Below are positions 1 through 8,692 of a DNA stretch of 64,000 bases, in pieces. Below the pieces are notes generated by a model, which saw nothing but the letters and a program-made list of their open reading frames with translations, ran no database searches and was not told where the DNA came from. Both the position numbers and the translations under genes were made by a program. Location: contig CAMPIQ010000001.1 of assembly GCA_946886475.1 (NCBI GenBank), positions 22,107-86,106 on the forward strand, written 5' to 3'. The stretch's first letter is position 1. Each line of letters begins with the position of its first letter. Source of the stretch: an uncultured Chitinophagales bacterium (GTDB lineage Bacteria > Bacteroidota > Bacteroidia > Chitinophagales > Chitinophagaceae).

Positions 1-576
1 AGCGATCAGTAATCCTATGGCCTCGTATTGATTTTGTATAACAAGGGTCAAAATGATCATCCTTTCCATGATCCCGATCCATTTACCTGCATTTCCCAAT
101 GTAGTTCCGTCTTTTATGCGGTCTCTCCATTTCCTTGTTGCCTGGCTGATCATGATACCGGCAGGGAAACTGATAAATACATAGGCTGTAATCAGTATGA
201 TGGTATTTTTAGTATTGATCATTTCCCATGCCGATCTGATATCATCAGGGTAAAGGAAGATCACATACCAGCAGGCCAGTATCACAAGCAGGTGTAAAAG
301 CTGGTCGATAAAAAAATATTTTACCTCATTTCCCCTGTACGATTTCCATCCGTCAATTAAAATATGGGTAATCATAATTACCAGTATGCTCAACCAGTAG
401 GAAATCCCGGTCACCATCAGGGCCACTGCACCATGAACCACACCATGCAGGTACAGGGAAGGAGAATGAAAATGTTTTGCATTTCTGTTCTCTATCCATG
501 ACCGGGGCTGTAAAATGAAATCGCTTATTAAGTGCGCCAGAATGATCCTTACAAGCCATAGTATGTATTCGTCCAT
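1..576 (-). CDS. DUF3307 family membrane protein, C-terminus outside window
   Basis: An open reverse-strand frame begins at ATG 576-574 and runs off the left edge; 192 codons are visible. It begins MDEYILWLVRIILAHLISDF, the N-terminus typical of DUF3307 proteins (H-x-x-x-D-F followed by LQP). Hydrophobic segments lie near residues 5-17, 44-73, 93-109, 125-145 and 172-192, so it is an integral membrane protein. The start lies two bases after the stop of the SatD-like gene, so the two are certainly co-transcribed. SatD and DUF3307 genes are commonly paired in Bacteroidota; the biochemical role is unknown. No alternative start is needed. Confidence 0.85.
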   Translation of the reverse strand, partial: MDEYILWLVRIILAHLISDFILQPRSWIENRNAKHFHSPSLYLHGVVHGAVALMVTGISYWLSILVIMITHILIDGWKSYRGNEVKYFFIDQLLHLLVILACWYVIFLYPDDIRSAWEMINTKNTIILITAYVFISFPAGIMISQATRKWRDRIKDGTTLGNAGKWIGIMERMIILTLVIQNQYEAIGLLIA

Positions 577-578
577 AT

Positions 579-1196
579 TCAGGTGTTGATTGATTTAATT
601 AAGATGGTATATTCTGTAAGCAGTTTTTCCATTTCGGGCCAGCCTGCTGATTGAATGTGCTTATGTATAGTAGCCTGTGATTTTTTAAGCTTTTTTGCAG
701 CCTCCACCTGGGTTTTGTTCATCAGTAATTCAAATACTGCGGCTGCCTGCTTTGCCGTCATGTGCCTGAACAGGTAATCAACAAACCGCGAAAGCAGCCG
801 CAGTCCTGTATTGACGATCTCATTTTTTTCATTGGATGCAATAGTGAGTTTCATTTCGTTACTCATTCTGTCAAATGAACGTCCTGAAATGAGAAAGGCA
901 TTTCCCGATGCAGTGCTTAGTTGTTTTAGAGGAAGCTTCACCAGGTCAATACCTATGCTGGCTTTGATATCTGATACGCCACCCGATATTTTAATAGTAC
1001 CAGTTCTTGCAAGTAAGATCATTTGTAATGCAGGAGCAGGAACTTTTAAATAAACCTGGAAACTGTCTCCACGAAAGAATTCAATCAAATGACCGGCAAA
1101 CACAGTTTCAATATGCTTTATGATCTTCCTGACCTCAGACCTTGACAGCCTGGTGGAGTTTACAATATCGGCTGTAATGACTGCCCTCAATACCAT
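579..1196 (-). CDS. SatD family protein with C-terminal helix-turn-helix
   Basis: This 205-residue protein has the SatD N-terminal signature TADIVNSTRLS (residues 8-18) and FRGDSFQVYL (41-50), a domain that resembles a degenerate nucleotide-cyclase-like fold in related families. Residues about 160-182 (KTQVEAAKKLKKSQATIHKH) form a helix-turn-helix, so it should bind DNA. It is the first gene of a two-gene operon with the DUF3307 membrane protein. Three palindromes at 1219-1288 sit directly upstream, and the nearest overlaps a promoter-like TAATTTAG on the same strand, suggesting autorepression. What signal the N-terminal domain senses is not known. Confidence 0.85.
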   Translation of the reverse strand: MVLRAVITADIVNSTRLSRSEVRKIIKHIETVFAGHLIEFFRGDSFQVYLKVPAPALQMILLARTGTIKISGGVSDIKASIGIDLVKLPLKQLSTASGNAFLISGRSFDRMSNEMKLTIASNEKNEIVNTGLRLLSRFVDYLFRHMTAKQAAAVFELLMNKTQVEAAKKLKKSQATIHKHIQSAGWPEMEKLLTEYTILIKSINT

Positions 1197-1216
1197 GCAA
1201 TGCTTTTGAACTAAAT

Positions 1217-1290
1217 TAGCCTAAAAAGGCGAATTTTTAAAATTATAGCCTAAAAAGGCGAATTTCTGTAATTATAGCCTTTTAAGGCTA
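1217..1290. promoter_or_regulatory. Three palindromic operators with 29-bp period
   Basis: GCCTAAAAAGGC occurs at 1219-1230 and 1248-1259, and GCCTTTTAAGGC at 1277-1288. Starts are 29 bp apart in both cases. Each is a palindrome of the form GCCTWWWWAGGC; the third extends to a perfect 16-bp palindrome at 1275-1290. On the reverse strand the second and third copies are followed by TATAATT. The array lies between the divergent satD-like gene and the rRNA methyltransferase. Binding by the SatD helix-turn-helix is inference. Confidence 0.8.
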
Positions 1291-1339
1291 ATTGCATTTG
1301 TTTAGATCCATTAATGATTATTTCAGCGGCGTTTACATT

Positions 1340-1347
1340 TACCTTTG
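1340..1347 (+). promoter_or_regulatory. Candidate -7 promoter element
   Basis: TACCTTTG matches the Bacteroidota -7 consensus TAnnTTTG exactly. It overlaps the furthest upstream TTG start of the rRNA methyltransferase, which argues for use of the second TTG at 1366. No clear -33 TTG was found at the usual distance. Confidence 0.45.
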
Positions 1348-2742
1348 GATAAATTCTACAATAACTTGAACAGATTACCCATAGAATTTTTAAAATCATT
1401 ACAGCACACCAATGGGTTTGATCATAATGCCTTCGTGGAGGTACATGAAAGCGGGGAGCAGGTAACATCTGTAAGATTACATCCTTTGAAAGGAGCTGTT
1501 GATAATGACTTATTTTCCATTTCAGCACCTGTGCCATGGACATGCTGGGGTTATTATCTTCACAAACGTCCTTCTTTTACTTTTGATCCCTTATTTCACG
1601 CAGGCTGTTATTATGTACAGGAAGCGTCAAGTATGTTCCTTGAACAGGCATTTGCGCAATTAACAGATACAACCAGGCCCCTGAAGATTCTTGACCTCTG
1701 TGGTGCTCCCGGTGGTAAATCTACCCATATACAATCTTTGATGTCAGATGAATCTGTTCTGGTAAGTAATGAAGTGATAAGGAACAGAAGCCTGGTGCTT
1801 ACCGATAATATCATTAAATGGGGAACAACCAATGTAATCGTAAGTAATAACGATCCATCTGTATTTGGAAAACTGCAGGGGTATTTTGATGCGATAACAG
1901 TGGATGCCCCATGCAGCGGCAGTGGATTGTTCAGGCGCGATGAAACTGCAATTGAAGAATGGAGCTTGAATAATGTGCAATTGTGTTGTCAGCGCCAGAA
2001 GAGAATTCTTGCGGATGTTTTGCCTGCGCTGAAAGAGGATGGATTATTGATTTATTCTACCTGTTCCTATTCAATGGAAGAAGATGAAGATATAGCCGAC
2101 TGGCTGATTGATGAAATGGAAATGGAAAATCTCAGTCTGAGTATACCTGATAGCTGGAATATTATAAAAAGCCTTTCTGAAAAAGGAGCAGAGGGATATA
2201 GATTCTATCCCGATAAGGTCAGGGGTGAAGGTTTTTTTATGTGCTGCTTCAGAAAAAAGAATCATGCTGCACAACAGAAGTTAAAACCCTATAAAGCGGA
2301 GAAAGTCAGCACAGAAGAAAAAAGGATCATAGCCGAATGGATCAGGCCAGATCAACTGGAGATCATCAGTTATAAGGATCAATTTGTTGCACTTACACCC
2401 CAGGCATTACAGGTTTTCCTTGACTTAAAAAATGTTGTATACCTGCAGTATATGGGTGTGGCCCTTGGAAAGATAATGAAGAACCGCCTGGTGCCGGAAC
2501 ATGCGCTGGCCCTCAGTTCATTGTATTCTGAAAATATATTATCCAATGAGCTTTCATATGATGATGCCATTAAATATTTACAGAAGAAGGAGGTGGATTT
2601 TAACATTTCTGATAAAGGATGGCAATTTGTACAGTACAAAGGATATAACCTGGGATGGATAAATGTACTTTCTAACCGGGTGAATAATTATTATCCCAAA
2701 GAATTGCGTATTTTGAAACAGTCGAATGATGCCGTTTTTTAA
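1345..2742 (+). CDS. rsmF: 16S rRNA (cytosine-C5)-methyltransferase, RsmF/RsmB type
   Basis: NOL1/NOP2/Sun family enzyme that methylates C5 of a cytosine in rRNA using S-adenosylmethionine. Visible motifs: LDLCGAPGGKS (residues 116-126, SAM loop), DAPCSGSG (187-194, second active-site cysteine) and TCSYS (239-243, catalytic cysteine). The C-terminal 150 residues correspond to the PUA-like extension found in RsmF. There is no ATG near the N-terminus: the frame can start at TTG 1345 or TTG 1366. The latter gives MNRLPIEFLKSL, closer to what relatives begin with, and it lies downstream of the -7-like element at 1340-1347. Assignment to rsmF rather than another paralog is moderately sure. Confidence 0.9.
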   Translation: MDKFYNNLNRLPIEFLKSLQHTNGFDHNAFVEVHESGEQVTSVRLHPLKGAVDNDLFSISAPVPWTCWGYYLHKRPSFTFDPLFHAGCYYVQEASSMFLEQAFAQLTDTTRPLKILDLCGAPGGKSTHIQSLMSDESVLVSNEVIRNRSLVLTDNIIKWGTTNVIVSNNDPSVFGKLQGYFDAITVDAPCSGSGLFRRDETAIEEWSLNNVQLCCQRQKRILADVLPALKEDGLLIYSTCSYSMEEDEDIADWLIDEMEMENLSLSIPDSWNIIKSLSEKGAEGYRFYPDKVRGEGFFMCCFRKKNHAAQQKLKPYKAEKVSTEEKRIIAEWIRPDQLEIISYKDQFVALTPQALQVFLDLKNVVYLQYMGVALGKIMKNRLVPEHALALSSLYSENILSNELSYDDAIKYLQKKEVDFNISDKGWQFVQYKGYNLGWINVLSNRVNNYYPKELRILKQSNDAVF

Positions 2743-2824
2743 AAAATATTAGGCATATTTGTGATAAGCTAACCAATGTCATAAGAGTAGAAATGACATG
2801 CAATTGAAACCTAAATATATCCAA

Positions 2825-3769
2825 ATGAAAAAATCCATCTTACTTGCCATCTTTCTTTTATCTCAGTTGATCATTTTCGCCCAGGGTGAATTGATCGTGC
2901 GCCAAAGTGCAAAAGGATTATATCTGTCTCATACCGTGGCTCCGAAAGAAAGTTTTTATTCAATAGGAAGGTTATATAATGTTTCACCAAAAGATATTGC
3001 ATCTTTTAATGAGATCGATATGAATAAGGGTCTGAACATCGATCAGAAGATCATGGTTCCGCTTAACTCAAATAATTTTTCACAGAAAACTGCCGGTGGA
3101 CGTGCAGTATACTATGTTGTTGAACAAAGGGAAGGCCTGTACCGGGTTAGCCTTAAGAATAATGATGTTTTGATGGCCGATCTCCGCAAATGGAATAAGC
3201 TTAACAATGATAATATTACCGTCGGACAAAAATTGATTGTTGGTTATCTGGTTTCTGAAGAAGCCAATAACATTGTTTCGAATGAGGAACCTCTGAAAGT
3301 GGAGAGAGCAGAAGAACCCAAAAACCAGGTGGTTCACAATGATCCGCCACTTGAACATAAAGAGGAGATAAGGCAACCGGTTGAGCCCAAAAAAGAAGAG
3401 GCACTAACTCCTCAGGAGGTTAAACAGGGAGTAGTTAATAATGCCAACGGGGGTTATTTTAAACCCCATTTTGATTTGCAGGTACGCAAACAGCCAGTTA
3501 AAAAAGATGAAACAGCATCTGCCGGAATATTTAAAACAGCAAGTGGCTGGCAGGATGGGAAATACTATGCTTTGATGGATGAAGTGGAACCCGGAACAAT
3601 CGTGCGCATCATTAACCCTACCAACAGCAGGGCGGTGTATGCCAAGATTCTGGGGCCCATGAGTGGCATCAGGCAAAACCAGGGGTATGATGTAAGATTG
3701 AGCAATGCAGCTGCTTCTGCCCTTGAAGTAACCGATACCGATAAATTTATTGTGCGGGTTAATTATTGA
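2825..3769 (+). CDS. Secreted LysM and RlpA-like double-psi barrel protein
   Basis: The start ATG 2825 gives a clean signal peptide (MKKSILLAIFLLSQLIIFAQ); an in-frame ATG at 2798 would only add nine polar residues. Two LysM peptidoglycan-binding modules lie near residues 34-80 and 95-141, followed by a charged Glu/Lys/Pro linker (about 150-210) and a C-terminal domain (about 234-314) whose order of conserved segments, ending in vRLSnAAASALEVTD, resembles the RlpA double-psi beta barrel seen in Bacteroidota LysM proteins. It probably binds or remodels periplasmic peptidoglycan. A CATATTTG element at about 2753-2760 could be its -7 box. Confidence 0.85.
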   Translation: MKKSILLAIFLLSQLIIFAQGELIVRQSAKGLYLSHTVAPKESFYSIGRLYNVSPKDIASFNEIDMNKGLNIDQKIMVPLNSNNFSQKTAGGRAVYYVVEQREGLYRVSLKNNDVLMADLRKWNKLNNDNITVGQKLIVGYLVSEEANNIVSNEEPLKVERAEEPKNQVVHNDPPLEHKEEIRQPVEPKKEEALTPQEVKQGVVNNANGGYFKPHFDLQVRKQPVKKDETASAGIFKTASGWQDGKYYALMDEVEPGTIVRIINPTNSRAVYAKILGPMSGIRQNQGYDVRLSNAAASALEVTDTDKFIVRVNY

Positions 3770-3787
3770 CCAGTACCATGCATATTC

Positions 3788-3826
3788 GGGCTATTCGGTT
3801 TCTGTTTTTATTAGAACCGGTAGCCC
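3788..3826. terminator. Hairpin between convergent LysM gene and fmt
   Basis: GGGCTATTCGGTTTCT (3788-3803) pairs with AGAACCGGTAGCCC (3813-3826) with a small bulge around a T-rich loop. It overlaps the last codons of fmt. There is no strong T tail on either side, so termination is only likely. Confidence 0.45.
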
Positions 3827-4758
3827 CTTAGAAAATCACTGATATTCATTTTCTTTTTTCCTTCCATTTGTAATTCTTTTATTGAAATGTAACCATCACC
3901 GGCTGCAAATTTCAGGAAGGTTTTTTTATCAGTATCAAATGAACCCGCTTCTGTTGCAGGTACGGATCTTTCCTTTTCACTTTTAAAGATCTTGATCATT
4001 TTATTATCAAGGAAGGAATAAGCACCCGGAAATGGAGATAGCCCCCTGATAAGATTATGAATATCATCAACCTTGTGATCCCAGTTTATTTTACAGGTTT
4101 CTGTAAATATCCTGGGTGCATGTTGGTAATGGGTATCGTTAGGGGATAGAATTTCCGTTTGAGCCTTCGGCCGGATGTTGCCCGTGATAAAGGATTGCAA
4201 GGTTTCTACAAGTAATTCAGCTCCTGCCATTTTCATTTTATCATGTAATTCCCCTGCAGTTTCATCTTCTCCTATAGGGAGCCTGGTCTGCAGAAGAATA
4301 TCACCTGTGTCAATTTCCTGCTTCAGCATGAAGGTGGTTACTCCTGTTTCTTTTTCTCCGTTTATTATGGCCCAGTTAATGGGTGCGGCACCCCGGTATT
4401 GCGGCAATAAAGATCCATGAACATTTATAGTACCCCCCGGCGGCATATTCCAAACTTGTTCAGGAAGCATCCTGAAGGCAACCACAACCTGTACATCAGC
4501 CTTTAATTTTTTTAGTTCTTCAAGAAATTCAGGGTTCTTTAATTTTACCGGTTGCAATACAGGAAATCCTTTTTCCAGGGCATATTTTTTCACTGCACTT
4601 TCCTGGAGCTTCATTCCGCGACCTGCAGGTTTATCCGGAGCTGTCACTACTCCCACTATATTGTATCCTGCATTTACCAGGGCATCAAGAGAAGCCACAG
4701 CAAAATCGGGAGTTCCCATGAATACAATGCGGAGCGACTGGTGGGTGATGGGATGCAA
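3811..4758 (-). CDS. fmt: Methionyl-tRNA formyltransferase
   Basis: Formylates initiator Met-tRNA using 10-formyl-tetrahydrofolate. Diagnostic segments are RIVFMGTPDFAV at the N-terminus, HGSLLPQYRGAAPINWAI around residues 113-130 with the catalytic Asn/His region, and the later EIDTGDIL. The C-terminal OB-like tRNA-binding domain (about 210-315) is present, so the length of 315 is normal. The only suitable start before RIVFMGTP is TTG at 4758, so this gene probably uses a TTG start. It converges on the LysM gene. Confidence 0.96.
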   Translation of the reverse strand: MHPITHQSLRIVFMGTPDFAVASLDALVNAGYNIVGVVTAPDKPAGRGMKLQESAVKKYALEKGFPVLQPVKLKNPEFLEELKKLKADVQVVVAFRMLPEQVWNMPPGGTINVHGSLLPQYRGAAPINWAIINGEKETGVTTFMLKQEIDTGDILLQTRLPIGEDETAGELHDKMKMAGAELLVETLQSFITGNIRPKAQTEILSPNDTHYQHAPRIFTETCKINWDHKVDDIHNLIRGLSPFPGAYSFLDNKMIKIFKSEKERSVPATEAGSFDTDKKTFLKFAAGDGYISIKELQMEGKKKMNISDFLRGYRF

Positions 4759-4837
4759 TTGGGTTGTTGTTTAGTTATTGTTGAAGACGGATATTATCAG
4801 GTAAAAATATTCACAGGTTGATCGGGCAAATGATCAG

Positions 4838-6106
4838 CTAGTTAAAATCCTTGTACAGCAAATACTTCTTCCTGATCTTTTTAAATTCGGACAGCGCAGG
4901 TTCCCAGCTTTTCCTGATCTCTTTCTCTGAAGCGCCGGATCTGATCTGTTGCATGAGTTCATTATTCCCCGCCAGCTTGTTGAAGAACGACAGGTCTGCA
5001 TCGCCTGACCTGGGCATGATGAAGAATTTTTCTTTATCAGGAAATAATTTATAGGCTTCAATTAAATATTTTAACTGAATGCGATCATCAATCTTTTTGC
5101 AAACTTCTTTAATGCTGCCGCTAACATTCCATCCATAACAAACCTGGTTCTTTAATTTGGGTTCTTTCGCCCCATCCCTCGATACAGGTGTAAACCTGTA
5201 AAGGTCTTTTGGCAGCGAAGGATGTCCGAAGATTTCAAATGGTTTTTCAGTACCCCTTCCTTCACTCATTACGGTGCCTTCGAAGAAACAGGTGGAGGGA
5301 TACCAGTATATGGATGTTATAGTTGGAAGATTGGGAGAAGGTTTTACAGGCAATATGTATTTGCTGTTATGATCATAATTTCCATTCCTGATCACCATAA
5401 AATGAAACAGGGTATCGGGAGGCGAGTTCTCTGCCCTTTTATAATATTCATATCTTTCATTGGCTTTTTCTGAAAGCCATTTCTCACCTGCAATCATCAT
5501 GGCATATTCACCTATGGTCATTCCATATACAACAGGTACAGGTTGCATACCAACGAACGACCTGTATTTTTTTTCCAGAACGGGTCCATCTACATAATGG
5601 CCGTTGGGATTGGGACGATCCAAAACAAGTAAGGGTTTGCCGTATTCAAAAGCGGCGTTCATATATTCTTCCAAAGACGATATATAAGTGTAAAACCGCA
5701 CACCAACATCCTGAATGTCGAAGATCAATATATCCACGTCTTTAACATCATCCCTGGAAGGCCTTCGTTTGCTTCCATAAAGAGAAATAACCGGAATGCC
5801 GGTTGGCTGGTCAATATAGTTTCCGATTTTTTCACCGGCATCTGCAGTACCCCGAAATCCATGCTCCGGACCAAAGATGACCCTGATGTCCACGCCGGAT
5901 TTTTTGAGGGTATCAACCAAATGAGTACTTCCAACCATTGATGTCTGATTGGCGAAAATGCCCACCTTCCTGCCTTTTAATAATGGAAGGTATACATGCA
6001 TGCGTTCGGCACCTGCAAGTATCTCTTTGGTATTTTTTTCAATTTTTTGCTGTGCCGATGCAACAAGGCTACTATAAATAAATATTAAAAAGAGGAGGTG
6101 CTTCAT
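4838..6106 (-). CDS. namZ: Exo-beta-N-acetylmuramidase, NamZ (DUF1343) family
   Basis: A secreted protein of 422 residues with signal peptide MKHLLFLIFIYSSLVASAQ. It has the complete DUF1343 pattern: GRKVGIFANQTSM, VIFGPEHGFRG, ISLYGSKRRPS, DVDILIFDIQDVGVRFYTYISSL, DRPNPNGHYVDGP and SEGRGTEKPFEIFGHPS. This family (GH171, NamZ of Bacillus) removes terminal MurNAc from peptidoglycan fragments, so it is likely used in wall recycling or scavenging. It lies upstream of fmt on the same strand with a gap of about 80 bp. A GAAATTTG element 5-12 bases before the ATG could be a -7 box. Confidence 0.93.
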   Translation of the reverse strand: MKHLLFLIFIYSSLVASAQQKIEKNTKEILAGAERMHVYLPLLKGRKVGIFANQTSMVGSTHLVDTLKKSGVDIRVIFGPEHGFRGTADAGEKIGNYIDQPTGIPVISLYGSKRRPSRDDVKDVDILIFDIQDVGVRFYTYISSLEEYMNAAFEYGKPLLVLDRPNPNGHYVDGPVLEKKYRSFVGMQPVPVVYGMTIGEYAMMIAGEKWLSEKANERYEYYKRAENSPPDTLFHFMVIRNGNYDHNSKYILPVKPSPNLPTITSIYWYPSTCFFEGTVMSEGRGTEKPFEIFGHPSLPKDLYRFTPVSRDGAKEPKLKNQVCYGWNVSGSIKEVCKKIDDRIQLKYLIEAYKLFPDKEKFFIMPRSGDADLSFFNKLAGNNELMQQIRSGASEKEIRKSWEPALSEFKKIRKKYLLYKDFN

Positions 6107-6235
6107 ACTTCAAATTTCATGAAAATTTAGCAAGTAAAACGTGAAAAGTCAGTACCTTGGCTGCCTGCATGGGACCCTGCCCTGGTTTCTATCAGAATTT
6201 GAATAATTCATTGTTGATTCACAAAACATCTTAAC

Positions 6236-6688
6236 ATGCAACAAGCACAGAATGGCGACAAAGTAAGAGTACATTATCATGGTAAATTGAAAAGCGGTGA
6301 AACTTTTGACAGTTCCCAGGGACGCGAACCACTGGAATTTACAGTGGGCAGTGGTCAGGTGATCAGGGGATTTGATGAAGGTGTGATTGGAATGAAAACC
6401 GGAGATGCCAGAACAGTTGAAATTCCGGTTGTAGATGCTTATGGTGAAAAGGAAGAAGAAAGGATCGTTGAATTTCCAATGAATCAATTTCCTGAAGATC
6501 TGAAGCCAGAAGTTGGTATGCAGCTGATGATGAGTGATGGTTCGGGACAGCAGCTGCCGGTAGTGATCACTGAAGTGAAGGAAGAATCGGTGGTGCTGGA
6601 CGCTAATCATCCCCTGGCCGGCCAGGACCTGATCTTTGATATCGAGCTGGTGGAGATCGTTCCTTCATCAAGGATCATTATGCCTTAA
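6236..6688 (+). CDS. FKBP-type peptidyl-prolyl isomerase, SlyD-like
   Basis: Residues 1-65 and 125-145 form the FKBP core (VRVHYHGKLKSGETFDSS, VIRGFDEGVIGMKTGD), with an inserted flap domain at about 70-120, the SlyD arrangement. It should isomerise Xaa-Pro bonds and act as a folding helper in the cytoplasm; no signal peptide is present. The histidine/cysteine-rich nickel-binding tail of enterobacterial SlyD is missing: the protein ends SSRIIMP. Start ATG 6236 is the first in frame and gives the normal N-terminus. It is a single-gene unit closed by the hairpin at 6706-6740. Confidence 0.93.
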   Translation: MQQAQNGDKVRVHYHGKLKSGETFDSSQGREPLEFTVGSGQVIRGFDEGVIGMKTGDARTVEIPVVDAYGEKEEERIVEFPMNQFPEDLKPEVGMQLMMSDGSGQQLPVVITEVKEESVVLDANHPLAGQDLIFDIELVEIVPSSRIIMP

Positions 6689-6705
6689 TAAAATAAGTAT
6701 TGTAA

Positions 6706-6740
6706 ATAAAAAAATCGCCATGTCAACGGCGATTTTTTTA
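6706..6740. terminator. Rho-independent terminator, bidirectional
   Basis: AAAATCGCC (6711-6719) pairs with GGCGATTTT (6728-6736) across a 8-base loop. A-rich on the left and T-rich on the right, it can serve both the SlyD-like gene and the convergent membrane protein gene. Confidence 0.85.
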
Positions 6741-6757
6741 TTTAAGGAAGTAATATT

Positions 6758-7357
6758 TTATGGAGCCATTTCTATTTTTCTTTCATCAGCTCTTACCTTA
6801 TTTGGTTCCCTGCTGTTCCTCGTAAGATACCATCCAAGCCACAGCCCCACTAATCCCCAGCTTACCACATAATCCATCAGAAAAGCCCATATATCAAAAC
6901 TGTCATACCAGATGTGGTTAACGTACGGAGCATTCAGGAAGATGATCAAGCCTGTTACCAATGCACCTGTAAATATATTGCTGAATGAAGGCGCATTCAT
7001 TCTTCTTACAAACCAACAGAAAAAATATACCACTATCACATTTACAACAAAGCCCCTGATCATGTTCATAATCATATTATCTTCCCAGCTATCGTGGTAT
7101 TGAATACTAGCCCATGGCTGGCCAACAGCAGTTTTCATTTTTGATTCATATTCTTCCTTGCTTGCTCCGGGAGGAACTCCGGGAATAACATAGCCTCCTT
7201 CTTCAAGGTTCTGGCTCTTAAAAAAGTCAAGTATCGCCTGCTCTTTTTCGGTGTATTGTTGTGCGGGTTCATGAAAATTTATGGCCGCAAAAGAAAGGAA
7301 TTGCCAGATGAAAATAATTAAACCGCCTACAAGGGCGCCGACCAGGATCTTTTTCAT
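6758..7357 (-). CDS. Four-span membrane protein of unknown function
   Basis: Not assigned to a named family. The 199-residue protein starts with a membrane span (MKKILVGALVGGLIIFIWQF), has a soluble section of about 75 residues that includes GYVIPGVPPGASKEEYESKM, and then three more spans near residues 97-115, 127-145 and 160-180. The end is charged (REPNKVRADERK). The YVIPGVPPGAS type segment recurs in uncharacterised Bacteroidota membrane proteins. It stands alone, divergent from pepT and convergent with the SlyD-like gene. Confidence 0.8.
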   Translation of the reverse strand: MKKILVGALVGGLIIFIWQFLSFAAINFHEPAQQYTEKEQAILDFFKSQNLEEGGYVIPGVPPGASKEEYESKMKTAVGQPWASIQYHDSWEDNMIMNMIRGFVVNVIVVYFFCWFVRRMNAPSFSNIFTGALVTGLIIFLNAPYVNHIWYDSFDIWAFLMDYVVSWGLVGLWLGWYLTRNSREPNKVRADERKIEMAP

Positions 7358-7433
7358 TGCTTTGGTTTTGGTTGATATTAAGGTAGGTAAAAACCAGGCA
7401 GCTGCAAAAAATGAAATGAAATCTTATCTGTTC

Positions 7434-7441
7434 TACATTTG
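7434..7441 (+). promoter_or_regulatory. Candidate -7 promoter element of pepT
   Basis: TACATTTG fits TAnnTTTG exactly and ends only three bases before the best start codon ATG 7445, which would imply a leaderless or nearly leaderless mRNA. No good -33 TTG is visible. Confidence 0.45.
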
Positions 7442-7444
7442 CTT

Positions 7445-8692
7445 ATGTTTCAAAATTATCAGTTTACAGCAGCGGAAAGATTCATACGGTATGTACAGAT
7501 AGATACACAAAGCGATCCGTTATCATCATCTTTCCCTACATCTGAAAAGCAAAAAGACCTTTCAAAAATTCTTGCGGAAGAATTAATTCAAATGGGCATT
7601 TCTGATGCGCACATGGATGAATATGGATATGTATATGGTACCATACCTTCCAATACGGATAAAGAAGTACCGGTGATCTGCTTTTGCGCACATGTTGATA
7701 CAGCACCCGATGCCAGCGGCACCGGCGTTAAGCCCATCATCCACAAAAATTATCAGGGAAATGAGATTGTACTGCCCGATGATCCCATTCAGGTTTTAAA
7801 ACAAAAGGATTTCCCTTACCTGAAAAAACTTATAGGACACGATATCATTACAGCCAGCGGAACCACTCTTTTAGGGTCGGATGATAAAGCTGGAGTGGCA
7901 GAGATCATGGATGCGGCCAATTTTTTCATGAAGAATCCTTCCGTGCCGCATGGCACGGTCAAATTACTTTTTACGCCCGATGAGGAAGTTGGTAAGGGTA
8001 CAGCAAAAGTAGACATGGAAAAACTGGGTGCCAGTTTCGGATATACATTAGATGGAGGAGAAGCCGGTTCGCTTGAAGATGAAACTTTCAGTGCCGATGG
8101 CGTTCAGCTGGTAATTCATGGGGTGATCACCCATCCCGGATACGCAAAAAATAAAATGGTAAATGCATTAAAGATAGCGGGAGACATCCTTGCTTCATTG
8201 CCAAAAAACAGCCTTTCCCCGGAAACCACCGAAGCGAAGGAAGGTTTTATACATCCCGTGCGTGTGGATGGCATAGCTGAAAAAGCGGTTATTGATTTTA
8301 TCATTCGTGATTTTGTAACTGAGGGATTGAAAAAGAAGGAAGATATCCTGAAAGAAATTGTTGAAAGCGTAATGCAAAATTATCCAGCAGCAAGCTTTGA
8401 ATTTCATGTAACAGAACAATACCGCAATATGAAAGAAATACTGGATCTGCACCCAAAAGTAGTTGAATATGCAAAGGAGGCGATCATTAAGAGTGGTCTT
8501 AAGGTTAAAATGGAAAGCATCCGTGGTGGTACAGATGGCAGCAGGTTGTCGTTCATGGGACTTCCCTGTCCCAATCTATTTGCAGGAGAACAGGCCATTC
8601 ATTCAAAGCTGGAATTCATCAGCGTGCAGGATATGAATAAGGCTGTAGAAACAATAGTAAACCTTGCATGTATCTGGGAAATAAGATCATAA
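7445..8692 (+). CDS. pepT: Peptidase T (tripeptide aminopeptidase)
   Basis: M20B zinc aminopeptidase that removes the N-terminal residue from tripeptides. Metal and active-site segments are all present: CFCAHVDTAPD, TTLLGSDDKAGVAEI, LFTPDEEVGKG, YTLDGGEAGSLEDETF and the late GGTDGSRLSFMGLPCPNLFAGEQAIHS. Length (about 415) is normal. The chosen start ATG 7445 gives MFQNYQFTAAERFIRYVQIDTQS, as in relatives; an ATG two codons earlier (7439) is possible. The following OmpA-type gene overlaps its end by 25 bases if its first ATG is used. Confidence 0.96.
   Translation: MFQNYQFTAAERFIRYVQIDTQSDPLSSSFPTSEKQKDLSKILAEELIQMGISDAHMDEYGYVYGTIPSNTDKEVPVICFCAHVDTAPDASGTGVKPIIHKNYQGNEIVLPDDPIQVLKQKDFPYLKKLIGHDIITASGTTLLGSDDKAGVAEIMDAANFFMKNPSVPHGTVKLLFTPDEEVGKGTAKVDMEKLGASFGYTLDGGEAGSLEDETFSADGVQLVIHGVITHPGYAKNKMVNALKIAGDILASLPKNSLSPETTEAKEGFIHPVRVDGIAEKAVIDFIIRDFVTEGLKKKEDILKEIVESVMQNYPAASFEFHVTEQYRNMKEILDLHPKVVEYAKEAIIKSGLKVKMESIRGGTDGSRLSFMGLPCPNLFAGEQAIHSKLEFISVQDMNKAVETIVNLACIWEIRS

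Noticed and set aside
6149..6610. Reverse-strand open frame over the SlyD-like gene
   Set aside because: Antisense shadow of a clearly identified FKBP isomerase.
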